From positions 13,345,156-13,409,155 of the forward strand of contig JARCOQ010000002.1 in the NCBI GenBank assembly GCA_029207755.1: a DNA stretch of 64,000 bases. The letters run 5' to 3'. Positions 1 through 12,802 of this stretch are shown here, in pieces. The notes beneath the pieces were generated by a model, which ran no database searches, was not told the DNA's origin, and saw nothing but the letters and a program-made list of their open reading frames with translations. This stretch comes from Chamaea fasciata (lineage: Eukaryota; Chordata; Aves; Passeriformes; Sylviidae). Numbering within the stretch: the first letter of the stretch is position 1; every line of letters begins with the position of its first letter. Made by a program: the position numbers and the translations under genes.

Positions 1-1144
1 ACTTTAAAATGGGCTGATGAGACACAATACAGGAATGCTAGTATAGTGCTTATGTAAAGAGCAAATTGCTGATCATAAAGATTAAATCTTCATAGTACTG
101 TGGCAAGTGGCAATGAACTAGCAATCCATCTGTTCACACTCTCTTCAAATATTAGAATTTATTACTGCAGAAAAAAATAGCTGCTAATTTTTGAACCAAC
201 CACCTGTAAAGAACAAGTCATTGCACAGATAAGATGTGCTTCTCCTCACCCCCAGCTGCACCTTCAGCTAACTTCATTTCCTTAGTTTGAATGAGAGCAT
301 ATTTCAAGTGAAGAGCAGTTATATGGCTCTGTGCCTTGTATAACCTGTTAAAACAGTAATTTGCTGGCATAAAATTAATTCTGTGCACAGTTTACAGATC
401 TAACTAGCTTAGAGTAAGAACATTTCTGTCTTCAAAATACAGAACCACTAAAGGCTTGCTTGGATGGGTTTACTATTTATATTGTGCTTTGGTTAAATAC
501 TGGTTCTAAAATAGATGCTGATAAGGCAATGCCATTGTGTATTGATAGTGCAACATAACGCCATTTATTTTTCTATCCACTTATTTGTGCAAGATAACTT
601 CCTGTTTTCTAAATGGGTATAATTCCTTCCATCTGGGGAGAAACATGAATTGCAGTTATACTCTGTAAGAGAGGGAATTCAACAGTGATAATGCACTCTT
701 TTCCTGTTTTAAGTTTTACCTAGTAGTTATTTCTTTTCTTTCTCCAGGGTACTCCATTGCAGTATGTAAAAACTTGGCCAATTCCCTTCCTCATCTGAAA
801 AGATCCCGGAGTATTTTTTTCTGCAATACAAGACCTCACTATTATAACTTTGTGCTGAAACTGTGGGCCTTGCATTTGTTCAGGAACAGTGCATGGCATT
901 CCAAGAGACTTTTGTTTGAAACAGAAGGAACTTCCAATATTTTTTTTTTCATATTTCATAGAAACTTCACCTTTGTATCTCTTTCAGAAATACTGAACAC
1001 TTCAATCACTTTTCTTAACAATGTTTTCATCTAGTCTGTATTTCAGAGCACATTTTTTGTTATTCTGACTTAACACTTTGAAATGCACTTGGGTTTATGA
1101 ATGAATCCTTTTGAAAAACATCAAAAGTTACCAAGAGTAACTTG
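1..1144. other. Unique AT-rich non-coding DNA
   Basis: No recognisable repeat or gene. The two overlapping open frames near 720-1034 lie on opposite strands, show no splice context or domain, and are no longer than expected by chance in this composition. Confidence 0.6.
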
Positions 1145-1605
1145 TCTGGGTTGGAAGAGATCTTAAAGATCAACTAATTCCAACCACCTGCCAAGGGCAG
1201 GGCCACTTTCCACTAGACCAGGTTGGTCAGAGATCCATTCAACATGGCCTTGAACACTTCCAGGGATGGGACAGCCACAGCTTCTCTGGGAAACCTATGC
1301 CAGGGCCTTATCACCCTCACAGGAAAGAGTTTTCTCCTAAGATCTAATCGAAACATATTTTCTTTCCATATAAAGCCATTCCTCCTTATCCTTTCACTCC
1401 AAGCCCTTGTGAATAGTCTTTCCCCCATCTTTCATGTAGGTGCCAGTCAGGTACTGGAAGGCCCCAGTTAGGTCAATCCAAAACCTTTCTTTTCTAGGCT
1501 GGATAATCCCAATTCTCCCAGCCTTTCCTCATAGGAGAGGTGCTCCAGCCCTCTAGTCAAGTTAGACCTCCTCTGGACTAACTTCAGCAGATTGATGTCC
1601 TTCCT
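1145..1605 (-). mobile_element. CR1: CR1 LINE, 5'-truncated 3' end
   Basis: Read on the minus strand, the copy ends on the left with the CR1 tail ('ggttggaagagatctt' seen in reverse sense). It then shows the conserved 'actagaccaggttgg', 'tccagggatggga' and 'cttctctgggaaacc' blocks of the CR1 3' region. It stops near 1605 inside the end of ORF2, so it is 5'-truncated as most CR1 copies are. No coding capacity remains. Confidence 0.93.
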
Positions 1606-1851
1606 ATCTCATCTAAGTAATTTCACCTTGGGAGGCAGGGATATTTGTTGGCAGGAAAGACATGTTATTTCCCAGCAAATTCACTAGAGCTTTTTATGAT
1701 GAAAAACCCTTGTATTAAAAGCAGGACATAAATGGCCACCAGAAGATTTAAGTGATGAAGTTTCTCATGCAAGATGCCTTCATCAGAATTGAAGAGCAGT
1801 AAGAAGGGGCTATGAGCTTCTGTCAAGATACTGTGAAAGCTCCAGAATCTA

Positions 1852-1982
1852 GGAATCATAGACTAAAAGAATGGGTTCTTTTAGAAAGGCTCTTAGAGAT
1901 TATCTAGCTCCCCTACATGCTGTGAACAGGGACACCTCTCATTACACCAGGTTGCTCAGAGCTCCATTCAACCTGCTTTTCT
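1852..1982 (-). mobile_element. CR1: CR1 LINE fragment
   Basis: About 130 bp of the CR1 3' end in reverse sense: a degraded 'aatcatagac' tail, then 'cattacaccaggttgctcagagctccattcaacc'-like sequence. It is more diverged than the copy at 1145-1605 and separate from it. Matching stops at about 1980. Confidence 0.85.
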
Positions 1983-3894
1983 TGGAAAGCTGAAGAAACA
2001 GGGCAAATCATTATAACATTTGGGCTTTTTTTCTCTAGATTCTCTGTTTTTGTTTAAAAAAAAACCCTCCAAGTTTTCATGAGGCTTGTTTTTAGGGTAA
2101 ACTCATATCCTTTGCACTGGCTATTGTTTTCTGCTTAGTGATGTTTAAGTGTTCAGCCATTGAGATGATTGGAGCTGAAGATTGTAAGAGAGGATGTCAG
2201 ACAAGGAATATGTACCTCAGAGATGGATGAAAACTGGAGATATGGCTGAATGATACTTTATCTCAGCAAATTAAGAAACTTGGTACCTCATTTGATTTCA
2301 TACAGCAAACTGAAGAACTTTTCTATGAATCTAAGTGATTTGTAGCTGACTACTTTTACTAGTTCTGTGTTAGAAAAATGGTGCAGTGAATCTATTCAGT
2401 AACCTGGAGAAACAGAAGAATTGTTGTCTTGGTTTAGGGGAGCTGTTTACCCAAGAAAAGTTTATGAAGTCAGACATTCTATCAGAAGTAGTTTGGGAAG
2501 AGCACAGATTGGTAAATGCATTACTCAAAAGTGATGAATCCCAGGCGATAAATGAAGACCATTTTATTGTCAGGGATGTCAGTGAGGAGCCACCAGTTTC
2601 TTGAGGTGATCTTGTTAATTTTGTATTCAGGTTTTACGATTTATCTTCCAGGCTCTAAAGAGCAATTAAATTCACCTATGCTCATCTAAAGACTTAATGA
2701 GTATCATAAGTTTTGATGCTAATGCTGTTCTTTTCTTCTTTAGGTAGCTTCATTTGCTTACAGCGCTATAGACTTTAAGCACAGAAATGTCACAACATCA
2801 GAATGCAATGGCTTTCATGAGGGTGGGCTTTTAATTTAAATTCTGACCTCATTTTACATTATATGCAGGATGACTCTTCTGCAGGCAGAATGTCAGGTAG
2901 GTAACCCAGGTGCGGTCTGCTCTGGTTTCTACAAGTCCATAAGATTTTGTACTATCAAAACTACTTTGAAAAGGTTGATTTTTGCCTGATACTTGTTCTA
3001 TAATGTATCTACAACATTAATAACTCCTCCATAAATGTATTAAAATCTACTATGAAATATTATTTGCTAGAATTAAGTGTTGTCTTAAGATGAAATTCAT
3101 ATACATTTTCACAATAGCTTATAAAAGTTCAACCATAAATTTAATTGTGAGTTCTAGAATTAAAAACAATCAGAAATTTATGCATGTAGTATGCAATACT
3201 GGTACTGTTATGTAAAAAACTACTGACATTCCTGTACTTCATATGTATAACAAACACAGCCTTAACCTCTCAGTGAGTTATGTCAGACAATAAATACATA
3301 AATGTGAACAGAAATAATTCACACCATGATTTAAAATGATGTAAATTTGTACCCAATGTGCCCAGATCATGCTGAAATTTATAAAAATCCATCCTTGTTT
3401 TCAGTGGTGGCCACTAGAAGACAAAAGCCATCAAGTAGCACATAAATGACCCAGAAAGGTTTGCTAAATAGAAAAAGTTTTATGTTTGGGGAACACAACA
3501 ACTTGTTGCTATTTGTACAACTGTTGTAGTGTTTATTTCATATAGATGAAGGAATAGTTCGTTTTAGGATGAAAGAATAATTTTTATACAGGACTTTTAC
3601 TGAGATGTAGGTTCTCATACCTACACTTCTTTTTTTTACTTGAAATTATGTGTTGGTGCTGAAAATTTAAGAGTTCATCAGCAGAAAGAGCAATTAAGCT
3701 TTTTTTGCGGGCAGAAATAATCCCCCCATTGTTGTTTTTATGGCATCAGTAAAACTCAAAGCAATGCAAAGATTGACACAATATCCAAAGCAACTGTAAG
3801 GCACAGCACCTCTGAAAATATTAATGTCTCATTCGCAGAGAATACATGGGATTGTCTGTTCATTATGACCGTCACTTCTTTGGTTCTTCCAAAG
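1983..3894. other. Unique non-coding DNA
   Basis: No repeat identified. A 72-codon open frame at 2386-2604 and shorter protein-like stretches at 2250-2340 sit close together in different frames. They could be an old decayed coding copy, but I recognise no family and make no gene call. Confidence 0.5.
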
Positions 3895-4440
3895 TTGAGG
3901 GAGGACATTCTGCCCCCTCTGCCCAGCTCTGATGAGACCCCACCTGCAGGGCTGCATCCAGCTCTGGGCTCCCAGCACAGCAAGGACAGGGACCTGCTGG
4001 AACCAGGCCAGAGGAGGCACCAAGGTGATCAGAGGGCTGGAGCACCTCTGCTGTAAGGAAAGTCTGAGAGAGTTGTGACTGTTCAGTTTGGAGAAGGCAA
4101 GGCTTCGGGGTGACCTAACTGGGGCCTTCCAGTACCTGAAGAGAACATACAAGAAAAATGGAGAGACACTATAAGTGCCTGGAGTGACAGGATATGGGGG
4201 AATGGCTTCAAACTGACAGAATAGGTTTAGATTAAAGGTCAGGAGAAGTTCTTTCCTTTGAGGTGATAAGACTTTGGCACAGGGAAGCTGTGGCTGCCCC
4301 ATCCCTGGAAGTGTTCAAGGCCAGGTTGGATCAAACTCTGAGCAACCTGCTCTGGTGGAAGGTGTCCCTGCCCATGGCGCAGGGTCGGAAGGAGATGATC
4401 TTTAAGGTTCCTTCCAACATAACGTGATTCTATGATCCTA
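3895..4440 (+). mobile_element. CR1: CR1 LINE, 3' end with ORF2 remnant
   Basis: A 5'-truncated CR1 in plus sense. It begins in the last part of ORF2 ('gagaccccacctgcaggg', 'ctccagctctggg'-like) and runs through 'tggagcacctctgctg', 'ggccttccagtacctgaag' and 'ggtggaaggtgtccctgccc'. It ends with the CR1 tail 'ccttccaacataacgtgattctatgatcc'-type sequence at about 4440. Stops and indels break the ORF2 frame, and open frames on either strand here are by-products. Confidence 0.95.
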
Positions 4441-4609
4441 GATGTGATGAAACATGGTTAATATGATCTAAATATAACCATGGCAACTCAATATTTTTTC
4501 TACTTTTTAACTCTGTTCTTCAGCTTCTGCATGATAGAAATCTGTATGTATACATGTATAGATGTATATTAATATAACTATAAATATACCTATACTCATC
4601 ATATACAAA
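4441..4609. other. Short unique spacer with TA-rich stretch
   Basis: AT-rich DNA with a (TATA/TGTA)-like run at 4540-4600 between two CR1 copies of opposite orientation. Confidence 0.5.
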
Positions 4610-4892
4610 GTTATCACAGAAGCTAAGACTGTTAAAGCGTTGGGATGGACCTTCAAAATCAACCTGTTTCTGTTGGGCAGGGACACCTTTCACTAGACCA
4701 GGTTGCTCAAGGCCTTATCCAACCTTGCTTTGAACAGCTCCAGGGATACAGCATCCACTGATTCTCTGAGGAACCTGTTCCAGTGCCTCACTGCCCTCGC
4801 AGTAAAAAAAAATTCTTCCTAATATCTAATATGAATTTAACCTTTTTCAATTTGTACCCACTGCTTCTTGTCCTATCACCACGGTTCCAATA
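4610..4892 (-). mobile_element. CR1: CR1 LINE, 5'-truncated 3' end
   Basis: Reverse-sense CR1 3' end: 'cactagaccaggttgctcaag', 'ctccagggatacagcatccactgattctctg' and 'acctgttccagtgcctcactgccctc', ending near 'cttcttgtcctatcacc'. It is about 280 bp long and 5'-truncated on the right. Confidence 0.92.
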
Positions 4893-5572
4893 TTGTAAAA
4901 TAAAAAGATGTTTCACATCTCCAAGAGGAATACTGACATCAGTGCAAATCAGAATAGAATGATGGACAATGGAAGAATGTTCTTTTATGGAATTTCTTGG
5001 GTTGTGGGGGGCAAAATCCAGACAATATTGACCTTTTTTAGAAGTTTTCCCATCTTAATTATCTGGATGACTTTCCTTTTAAAATCTTCAGTATATTTAA
5101 GTGATTGACTTCAAAATATCTGCTGCAGTATCTCTCAGTAGTGGTTGTTGGTTTTCAAGTGGTTAAAATTTCCTTTTGGGGTTTTGAACTAGACACTTTT
5201 TACGCTTTTAAGAGTTTTTTAAGAGTATGTTTGTTAACATGAAGAGTTATGTGAAATATAACGCCCCACTGGAGATTTGCTTCAACATTTATATTGGGAA
5301 TAATGAGGGACTTGTGATTGTGTTGCTGAAAGCAGCTGCATGAGTTCAGTTGGATACAGATGACACTAGATCTGATAAACATTTGTACCACCACGGAGTT
5401 TGTTTACAGTGTATGTTAGAGAAAGAGGAGACTATTTCCTCAGTGAGTTTGATTTTGTATAATTTATTTTACATGAAGTGAGGGAAAGATTATAACAGTC
5501 TAAACCCTATACAAAATAGTAAAGGGAAGTCAGCTGTCAAAGCTAGTGTATTCAAAAAGTAAACACTTGATG
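4893..5572. other. Unique non-coding DNA
   Basis: No repeat or supported gene seen. The open frames at 4908-5108 (plus) and 5200-5394 (minus) have no coding features. Confidence 0.55.
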
Positions 5573-6067
5573 ATGAATTGCAGAAGAGAATACAGCTGAC
5601 CTTGCCCTTGATAACAGCTGTGTTAATTACTCAATACAACCTCGCTCCTGATGAGAAACAGCTATAGCAAATAAAGATAGGTGTCACAAAAGAGACTGGG
5701 TTAGCTGGTGAGAGAGAATCATGAAGAATTCTGAGGAGAGAGAATCACTACTGTGAGGTCAGTCTGGGTCTGCGCTTAGAGCCTGTTGTTGGAACCTGCA
5801 GCCACAGTCTAGCAGGAAAAGCCTGCAGTCAGAGTTTGCAAACTGATACATGCAGTCAAAGTTTAGCAGGAAATCACTAGCAGTCAGAGGCTGCAAGGGA
5901 GACATACAGTAGGAGCTTGCTGCAGGCAGAGTCAGTGAATAGTTGGAGTCAGATGGCTTAACTGTAAAGAGGAATAAACCAGGACCCTTTCCATGCTGTG
6001 ATAAACAAGAGGTCTGTGTCTTGGCTCATTTCTACCCACTAACGAAAGGGCTGCTACAACAATGAAT
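5573..6067 (+). mobile_element. Solo LTR, ERVK-like, with 6-bp TSD
   Basis: A 483-bp LTR at 5579-6061 begins TG (TGCAGAAGAG) and ends CA (CTACAACA). It is flanked by an exact 6-bp direct repeat ATGAAT at 5573-5578 and 6062-6067. A poly(A) signal AATAAA lies near 5973, followed by a U5-like stretch with 'gtgtcttggctcatttctacc', which fixes plus orientation. No internal retroviral genes adjoin it, so this is a solo LTR left by LTR-LTR recombination. The 6-bp TSD fits ERVK-type integrases; this class assignment is inference. Confidence 0.92.
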
Positions 6068-9000
6068 GGGATTTTTTTGGCAGAAGACTTTATGATAAAC
6101 GGTGTTTCAGGAAAACCTTCTACAGGAAGTCATGTAAGTGCAGGCTTAGACACCTCACATCGAATGCAGAGTAAATCTGTTAAGCAAAACCATTTTTGCT
6201 TTTTCAGCTATGGTGTAGATAAGAACATACCAGTTTTCTGTTTTTGGATCATGTAAACAAAACCTCAAGCTTTTGTAACTTGAGTGATTTCATGATAAAA
6301 TAAAACTCTGAATATTGTCTGGTTCTCTGTATACCAGTTCTCTGGGAAGTTGATTCAATTTTAATGACTGCCTCACACTTCAGCACCATGTCTGAACTAT
6401 TCTAAGAGTGTCCCCAGGAGATGATTTATGAGCCAATTTGGAAGGCAGTACTCCATAAGTTAGAAGTATGGAAGTGCCTTTTGCTGACCAGAGCTTATCA
6501 TGCAATACCTTGTAGGAAGGTAACAGAGTACTTCTGTGCTCTGCACCATTTCAGAAAGTTTTAATTGCTTTCCTCTCCCTACAGTAAAAGCAACATTTTT
6601 GTAAAAAGCATTTTCCCCAGGCTTGGCATGCTTTCTGAAATAAGACAACTGTTTTTCAAAGAGTATAATTTTTAAATTGTTTTTATATAAAATATATATG
6701 CATATGAACATGTTAAAATTGGTATCCTTTTTTAAAATTATCAAGTTTGACAAATATGCAGAATGACGTTCCCATTGCACCATCTTGATATTCGATTATG
6801 GTACATATGCAATTTTATTTTCTTGTTCATGTAGTTACATTTAACTTCATGACACCGTACTGTGGTTTATTCTGAGTGCAAGTCTGAAGCCTAAACACTG
6901 AATACTGGTAATACTTGGGGATTTCTTTTTCATGTACATGTTCTGCTTGTTTTAAAATGTATGCCTGGATGAGAATAAAATCAAGGGGATTGACTACTTC
7001 AGTTGCAAGCACAATATTTTAGAAGACTTTTTTTGTACTACGTTCCAAAAACTTGTAGAAAAATGGAGAAAACAGAGATCTAGGAAAAACTGAATTATTA
7101 AAAGTAAAACTACTTTAGCATTGTGTATGTTTCTTGAAATATAGTGGTTGCAAATTTGAAACAGGTCAGATATGTGATTTTTAAACTAGTGTAAAACTGT
7201 TTAGAAAAAAAAAAAGAAAAATCAATATGTAATGGGTAGAATAAAAACAAAAACAGAGAAGACAAGGGATTTTGAGTACCTAAGAAATTATAATAAACAT
7301 CTGCATGTGTCAGCCTAGATATTCTTAAGCCTCATGTTATACATGTTCATTGGATAGGAAAAAATTAGCTTCATTTCTTACATTATATGGAATTTATTCC
7401 TAGTGTTACATGGAAAGTGGAAAAAATAATAATAAAAAAAAGTTTTTTCTTAATAAATAGAAAAGTAGGATTATCGATTTCATTATTCTTCTAACTGAAA
7501 GTTTAAGAAGTCAGGAATACATTTTGGCTTTTCCAAATATCAAGGTGTAACCAGCCTGTTTTTTTAACCTAGGTTCTCTTATTCTCTATCAAATTATTCC
7601 TTCCCCCCCTTACAATGTTTCTTCTGAAACTAATACTCATGTAACTCAAGACTAAAGTGGAGTCATTCTTTCTATCCCTGGACAGAAACGCAACCCAGCA
7701 TACTTACTGTCACACCAAACTGAAAACTCGCCATTATAGGAAGATGCTTTCAAAGAATTACAATGGTAGATTAAAGAGGCAAGATGGGCTCGTAATTGTA
7801 TTTTGTAACAGGAAGATTTATGAATAAATGAAGGGTGGTTTAGCTTATGTGCAGAGTCTATAAACCATATTTTCAATAATATAAAATGCACCCCATGCTG
7901 CGCCCCATTTCCCACCCCCCTCCCCTCCTTGATTTTCCTTATTATGTGATGACTTCAATTGTTTCTAGTATCTACATGTGAGGATATTCTGGATTTATGC
8001 ATGTTCTGAGGTGAGGACAATGTCACATCTGGGCTAGGAGGGGTGAACAATTTAGGAAACATTGCTGCTCATCTACTAAAAATGCCAGCTTCACTTCATT
8101 CATTGAAAAGGAAATGCATGGGTTTGGATATTGGATATGGCTGTGGTTCTGAAAGCTACTGGAAGGAAAAGGGATAGCTAGTGGGTTTTTCCCAAACCAA
8201 GTTTATGATAAGGGATCAAAGAATTTCATCATAAATCATCATAATCCTTCTTACACCACACAAATCTCTGATACAGATTTTTATACTTTCAACAAGGATG
8301 AAGCTTTCCTTTGACTGATGAATTATCAGTGTTCAATAGAAAGTACCAGAAATGCAACAGTAATTAACTGGCAAATCTTTTTCTCGGTACTGCTTCCATC
8401 TTCCTTAGTTGTTATGAAAACCTGTGATGAACACAGCATCTCAAGTAACTACTCTGACCTGAACTCCTTAAACAGTGAAATTTCCAGATGTTCAAAGCAG
8501 ATTGATATTAAGAAAAATATGTGAATGATTTTTTTTTCCTCAGACCCTTTGTGTCTCATAGGTAACATGGAGAACTTGTTCTATCTGTATCACAAGCCCC
8601 AAACTCCACTTCCCACTAACTGTCAGAGCTCCTGTACCAACCTCACCTTAAAAGGGTGATGCATCACAGAGCATGAGTACCTCACAGAAACCACGCTGCT
8701 ATCCTTTCTTATGAATAATGCTACATAATCCTATGAAAGAGACCATAGGGAAGATGGAAAATACAGATTACACAAGTTCCTCTTAGGCTGCAGTCTAGGA
8801 ATTGTAAATGAGTGTCTGTGATGATGAAATATGAGACTTACTGATCAGAATGATCTCTGCCCAAAGTGGGCATATTTACATCACCAAGGATGATGCATTT
8901 GTGATGATACTTACCTGCATATGTGTGCACGTGTTTCCATGTGTCTGTTTGGGATTAATGAAGTCATTCTGTTGGATTTTGCGTAATGCAGGAAGCATCC

Positions 9001-11227
9001 CAACCCACCTTGGTGCTTCTGTGAGTGACTTCTAGCATGTTGGACACCTTTTGTTACAACTCCGTGCATGTTTTACTATAAATGAAGCTGGAATTCTGGT
9101 GTTTTGTTCACATGTCAACCAGGACAATAAGACAGAGATTTCTTTTGAGTTAGTTGGAACTAAAATTACTGCATTATGTTTTCCTGGAGAGAGACAAGCT
9201 TTTCTTAAAATCATCTAAGCAAGTTTCTGCCCCACTGTAAACTGGATTAAGAAATGAACTATTCTTTATTATTATAACCAATTCCTTATATTGCTTTCTG
9301 TTAATCCATAGTACGTTGCTAAATCACTATTACATAGTGATTACATGGATGTATGGACACATAAAATGCTTAGATTTCATGTTTATAATGTAACCTGTTA
9401 TTAAAGTGTCTTACTAATATGCAAGCTCCATGAGTAATAGGCATCGGAATCTTAGTAGAAAATCAGAGTATTTGATAACAATTTTTTTAAAGAAGTGGGT
9501 AAAGAACATATGAAACAGGTATTTTTCCAACCCAGAATAATGACCTATTTCTGTTTAAAAAATCCATAAGTATTTTCACATATATTACATTAGAACATAC
9601 CAAAACTGTGTGCTAACAGGAGGATACATCACCCATAAAGTCTCTTGTTAAAGTCATATTTGGAGAGGCAAAGACTTATCCATAGTAAGATTAATAGACT
9701 TTACTAACTGTGCGATCTCTATTTTAAGAAATATTAAATCCATTAAACAAAACAAAAAGCTTTGTCCTTTCTATATTAAGCATTCATAACAAGATCTGAA
9801 GCTGTTCAGTTTAGTGATTATTAGAGCCAGGAAGACATTCAGAATTTATGGGTAAGCATAAGACAATTCAAGTCACATAGGAATTCAACTTTTATACATC
9901 TGGTGTTCATAAGTGCTTAATTCTGACTAATTTATTCAGGTAATTTAACCTGTACTCACTTGTGTCTCAACTGCTTTAGGTGCCCAACTCTAAATAGACT
10001 CTCTCATTCAAAAAATCTGTTTGGGCAACTGAGTTTAGGTCAGTTTCATAGTGTTATACAGTATCTGATATGGTTATGTCCTTGTTTTGAACTATGTGTG
10101 TGTTCTTGTATCTCATAAAAATGGGAGATTGAGTATGTGGTGCTGTTTCGGAGCAACAAAAGGTACATGATACATTGCAGTGAGTTGTGCTTCTGAGTTC
10201 AAATCAGATCAGATTTTTTTCTAAAGCTAAGAAAAAAGAAGATTCTGGGCTAAAAACATAAGTGATATATTATATTGATTTTTTTATTAGCACTTGATAC
10301 CCTTAATACTGAAGTCAACAGAAATATATTTTTAATTTCAAAGTAAGCAGAATCTCCTTTCTGAGAAATAATCAGAAAAATTATTTTCAGGGTAAAGTCA
10401 AAGTTCTTCCAAAGTCTGTAGACTTCTCCCATCAATAATATAATTTCACTTTTACATCATGATCTGTTCTATAGTGTATGGAGTACAATGCTAACTTTCC
10501 AGATGTGTAGGCTCAGATATTGCATAATGGCAATTTTTGACCTATAATGCATTCATTGTGAAAAATATGTTTTTACAATAATTATTTATGAATCTTAGAG
10601 TTTTTTAAGGAAAGAATATTATTTTTCCTAAGACCCTCTGCAAAGCATTCTGATTTAGTGAAAGCAAAGAAGTCAAAAAAAATGTAATGGTTTTGTACAT
10701 AAAGACATCCAGGTAAGGAATACAGGCAAAAAAATCACATTGGGAGACTAGGTTACTATCCGTTATGTTATAGTTGTTATGAAAAGGAATTGCTAGACAG
10801 TTGGCTGTTTTTAATGGTGTACTAAACCGGAATCACTTCTACATTTTGCTCCTAAGAAGACTGTAAGCAGAAAGCTGATCTCTTCTTCATACATGAGACT
10901 TGATACATGGTATTAAAAAATATACTATTGGCCTGTCTTTCCATAGCAGTACGCGTAAAATGGGGCTTGGTGAGAGCTAAAGTGTACAGAGGTCACAGAT
11001 GGTAATTGGCAGAGCCTGCTTCTAATCCTGAGGCAGTTTATTCTGCAGGGGTCTCTACAAGGTGAGTTCTGGTTCAGTGTTTTCACAAATATTCACTGCC
11101 TGCAGAGCTGAGAATCAGAGATTACTTTCATGCCTCTGCACTACCAGCATTTATTAACTAGGCAGGTTAGTGGTGTGAGGTTTGATCTTGTGAGAGTGGA
11201 TCTCAAGTGAGAGGGAAAAAAAAAAAG
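6068..11227. other. Long unique AT-rich non-coding stretch
   Basis: About 5.2 kb with no repeat I can name. It contains short A- or T-runs, for example near 7204-7216 and 7425-7445. Open frames of 60-107 codons are scattered on both strands without splice context, start-codon context or recognisable motifs. It looks like old, neutrally evolving DNA. Confidence 0.6.
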
Positions 11228-11630
11228 AGAAAAACTGAGAGAACTGGAATTGTTCCTTCTGGAAAATGGAAGGCTCTGGAGTGATCTAATTGTGGCCCTC
11301 CAGTACCTTAAGGGAGCCCACAAGAAAGATGGAGAGAGACTATTTACAAGGGCCTGGAGTGGCAGAACAAGGGGAAATGGCTTCAAACTGAAAGAAAGTA
11401 GGTTTAGATTAGAGATTAGGAAAAAAATTCTTAAAGTGAGGGTGATAAGGCCCTGGCACAGGTTGCCCAGAGAATTTGTGGATGCCCCATCCCTGTTAGT
11501 GTTCAAGGCCGGATGGGATGAAACTCTGAGCAACCAGGTTTAGTGGAAGGTATCCCTGCCCATGGCACAGGGATTGGAACTAGATGATCTTTCAGCACTT
11601 TCCAACTCAGGTTCTTCTGTGAATCTATAA
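11228..11630 (+). mobile_element. CR1: CR1 LINE, 5'-truncated 3' end
   Basis: Plus-sense CR1: 'aactgagagaactggaattgttc', 'gtggccctccagtacctta', 'aagatggagagagacta', 'ggccctggcacaggttgccc' and 'gtatccctgcccatggcac', with tail 'tttccaactcaggttcttctgtgaatct'. An A-run at 11216-11227 precedes it. The 97-codon plus-strand frame and the 130-codon minus-strand frame here are accidental within CR1. Confidence 0.95.
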
Positions 11631-11891
11631 AATGTGATGAAAGCATGTGTCATTTTTATATGGCTTACATGATTTAATTAAATGTGGATTAGAGAAGAAT
11701 ACGCCCACTGATAGGAACTTTTATACCAGATTTGCAATCTGGATTAGAAGTAAAATCTGACCTAAGTGTGAAACACTCAGAGGTTTTATATTCTAAACCC
11801 AGACAGTGATCCTCTTTGCATTGGCTCTAGAGTCTGCCAGAATCATGTGGTCTCTCTGGTGACCTGACGTAGTATTTAATAAAGACACGGG
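11631..11891. other. Short unique spacer
   Basis: AT-rich sequence between the CR1 tail and the start of the nested LTR block. No feature recognised. Confidence 0.5.
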
Positions 11892-12034
11892 TGCCCTGGT
11901 TTAAAGAACAGATGTCTGCCAAGTAAGGCAGAAATCTCCCTTGAAATGGAAAATGTGACCTTCATCCCTCCAAATTATTATAACTTTGAAATTACTGGTC
12001 TTTCAGACAAATACGTGGAAAAAGAAATAACAGT

Positions 12035-12070
12035 TCTTTACATATATATATATGTATATATATATATATG
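12035..12070. repeat. (AT)n microsatellite
   Basis: Alternating TA with one TG interruption ('atatatatatatgtatatatatatat'), inside the LTR of 11892-13570. It replaces part of the A-rich segment found at the same place in the copy at 37069. Confidence 0.9.
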
Positions 12071-12161
12071 AAAAGGCAAACAAACAACAACAACAAAGTA
12101 CATAAAATTAGCCTTCTCTCGGCTGCAGGGACTTTCCCCCTCAGTGTAGTTCTGGTCACAG

Positions 12162-12238
12162 CCAGCAGGGGCGCTGTTGGCTCCTGGCCAGGCAGGGCAG
12201 GTGCAATAATTCCCCTGTGGCTGCAGGGGGCGCTGTGG
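12162..12238 (+). promoter_or_regulatory. Pair of CTCF-like motifs inside an LTR
   Basis: Two same-orientation matches to the core of the vertebrate CTCF motif lie about 60 bp apart: CCAGCAGGGGCGCT at 12162-12175, one G shorter than consensus, and GCTGCAGGGGGCGCTGTGG near 12220-12238, which keeps the AGGGGGCGC core. The motif is well known; occupancy here is inference from sequence alone. Both lie inside the 11892-13570 LTR, so they may be promoter parts of that element. Confidence 0.35.
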
Positions 12239-12802
12239 TGTAAGCTCAGCTGTCCCTCCATGTGGTAATGGCGGGTGGGCTGGCAGGAGAGAGAGAAACA
12301 GGGATTCCGTTATAAACTCACATCAGGAAACCCATCCTGGTGCCCTTCCCGATGGCAAAAGAGGGCTGTAGCAGGAACCTCAGAGTTGTGGCTGGAATGG
12401 CAGAAGTGGGCACACCTGGGGTGACAAAGAAAATGCACCAGAAACTCCACAGCCATAGCAGGAGCCGCGCAAGTGTCCCAGTGGGCGTGGGATGTTGGAT
12501 TACAATGTAGTAAAAAACCTGAAGCAAAAACAACAGGAGGGTTGTATAGCAGCAGGGAGGGGGAGGGGATAAGGGTCCCAGGCTTTCCCCTGAGGCACCT
12601 GAGTGGATGGTGAGGGTCCGTTCCAGAGAGATCTGGTAGATATAGAAAAAAAGGTCCCAGTTCAATGGCCACTCTGAAGAGCAAAGGCTCACCCACACTA
12701 GGATAAGCAGTGAAGGACAGAACTCCATGCAGGCAGTGAAATCTCCCCATGGTGGCAGCAACTCAACTATTCCCCTCCAGTCCTGAGAGCGAGAGCCAAG
12801 CC

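Noticed and set aside
3829..4302. 157-codon minus-strand frame
   Set aside because: It is the antisense of a CR1 3' region; the same antisense pattern recurs at other CR1 copies (for example 11141-11533).
12310..12761. Two overlapping minus-strand frames of about 146 codons
   Set aside because: They lie inside a retroviral LTR, are open in two registers at once as happens in GC-rich non-coding DNA, and show no retroviral or host protein motif.
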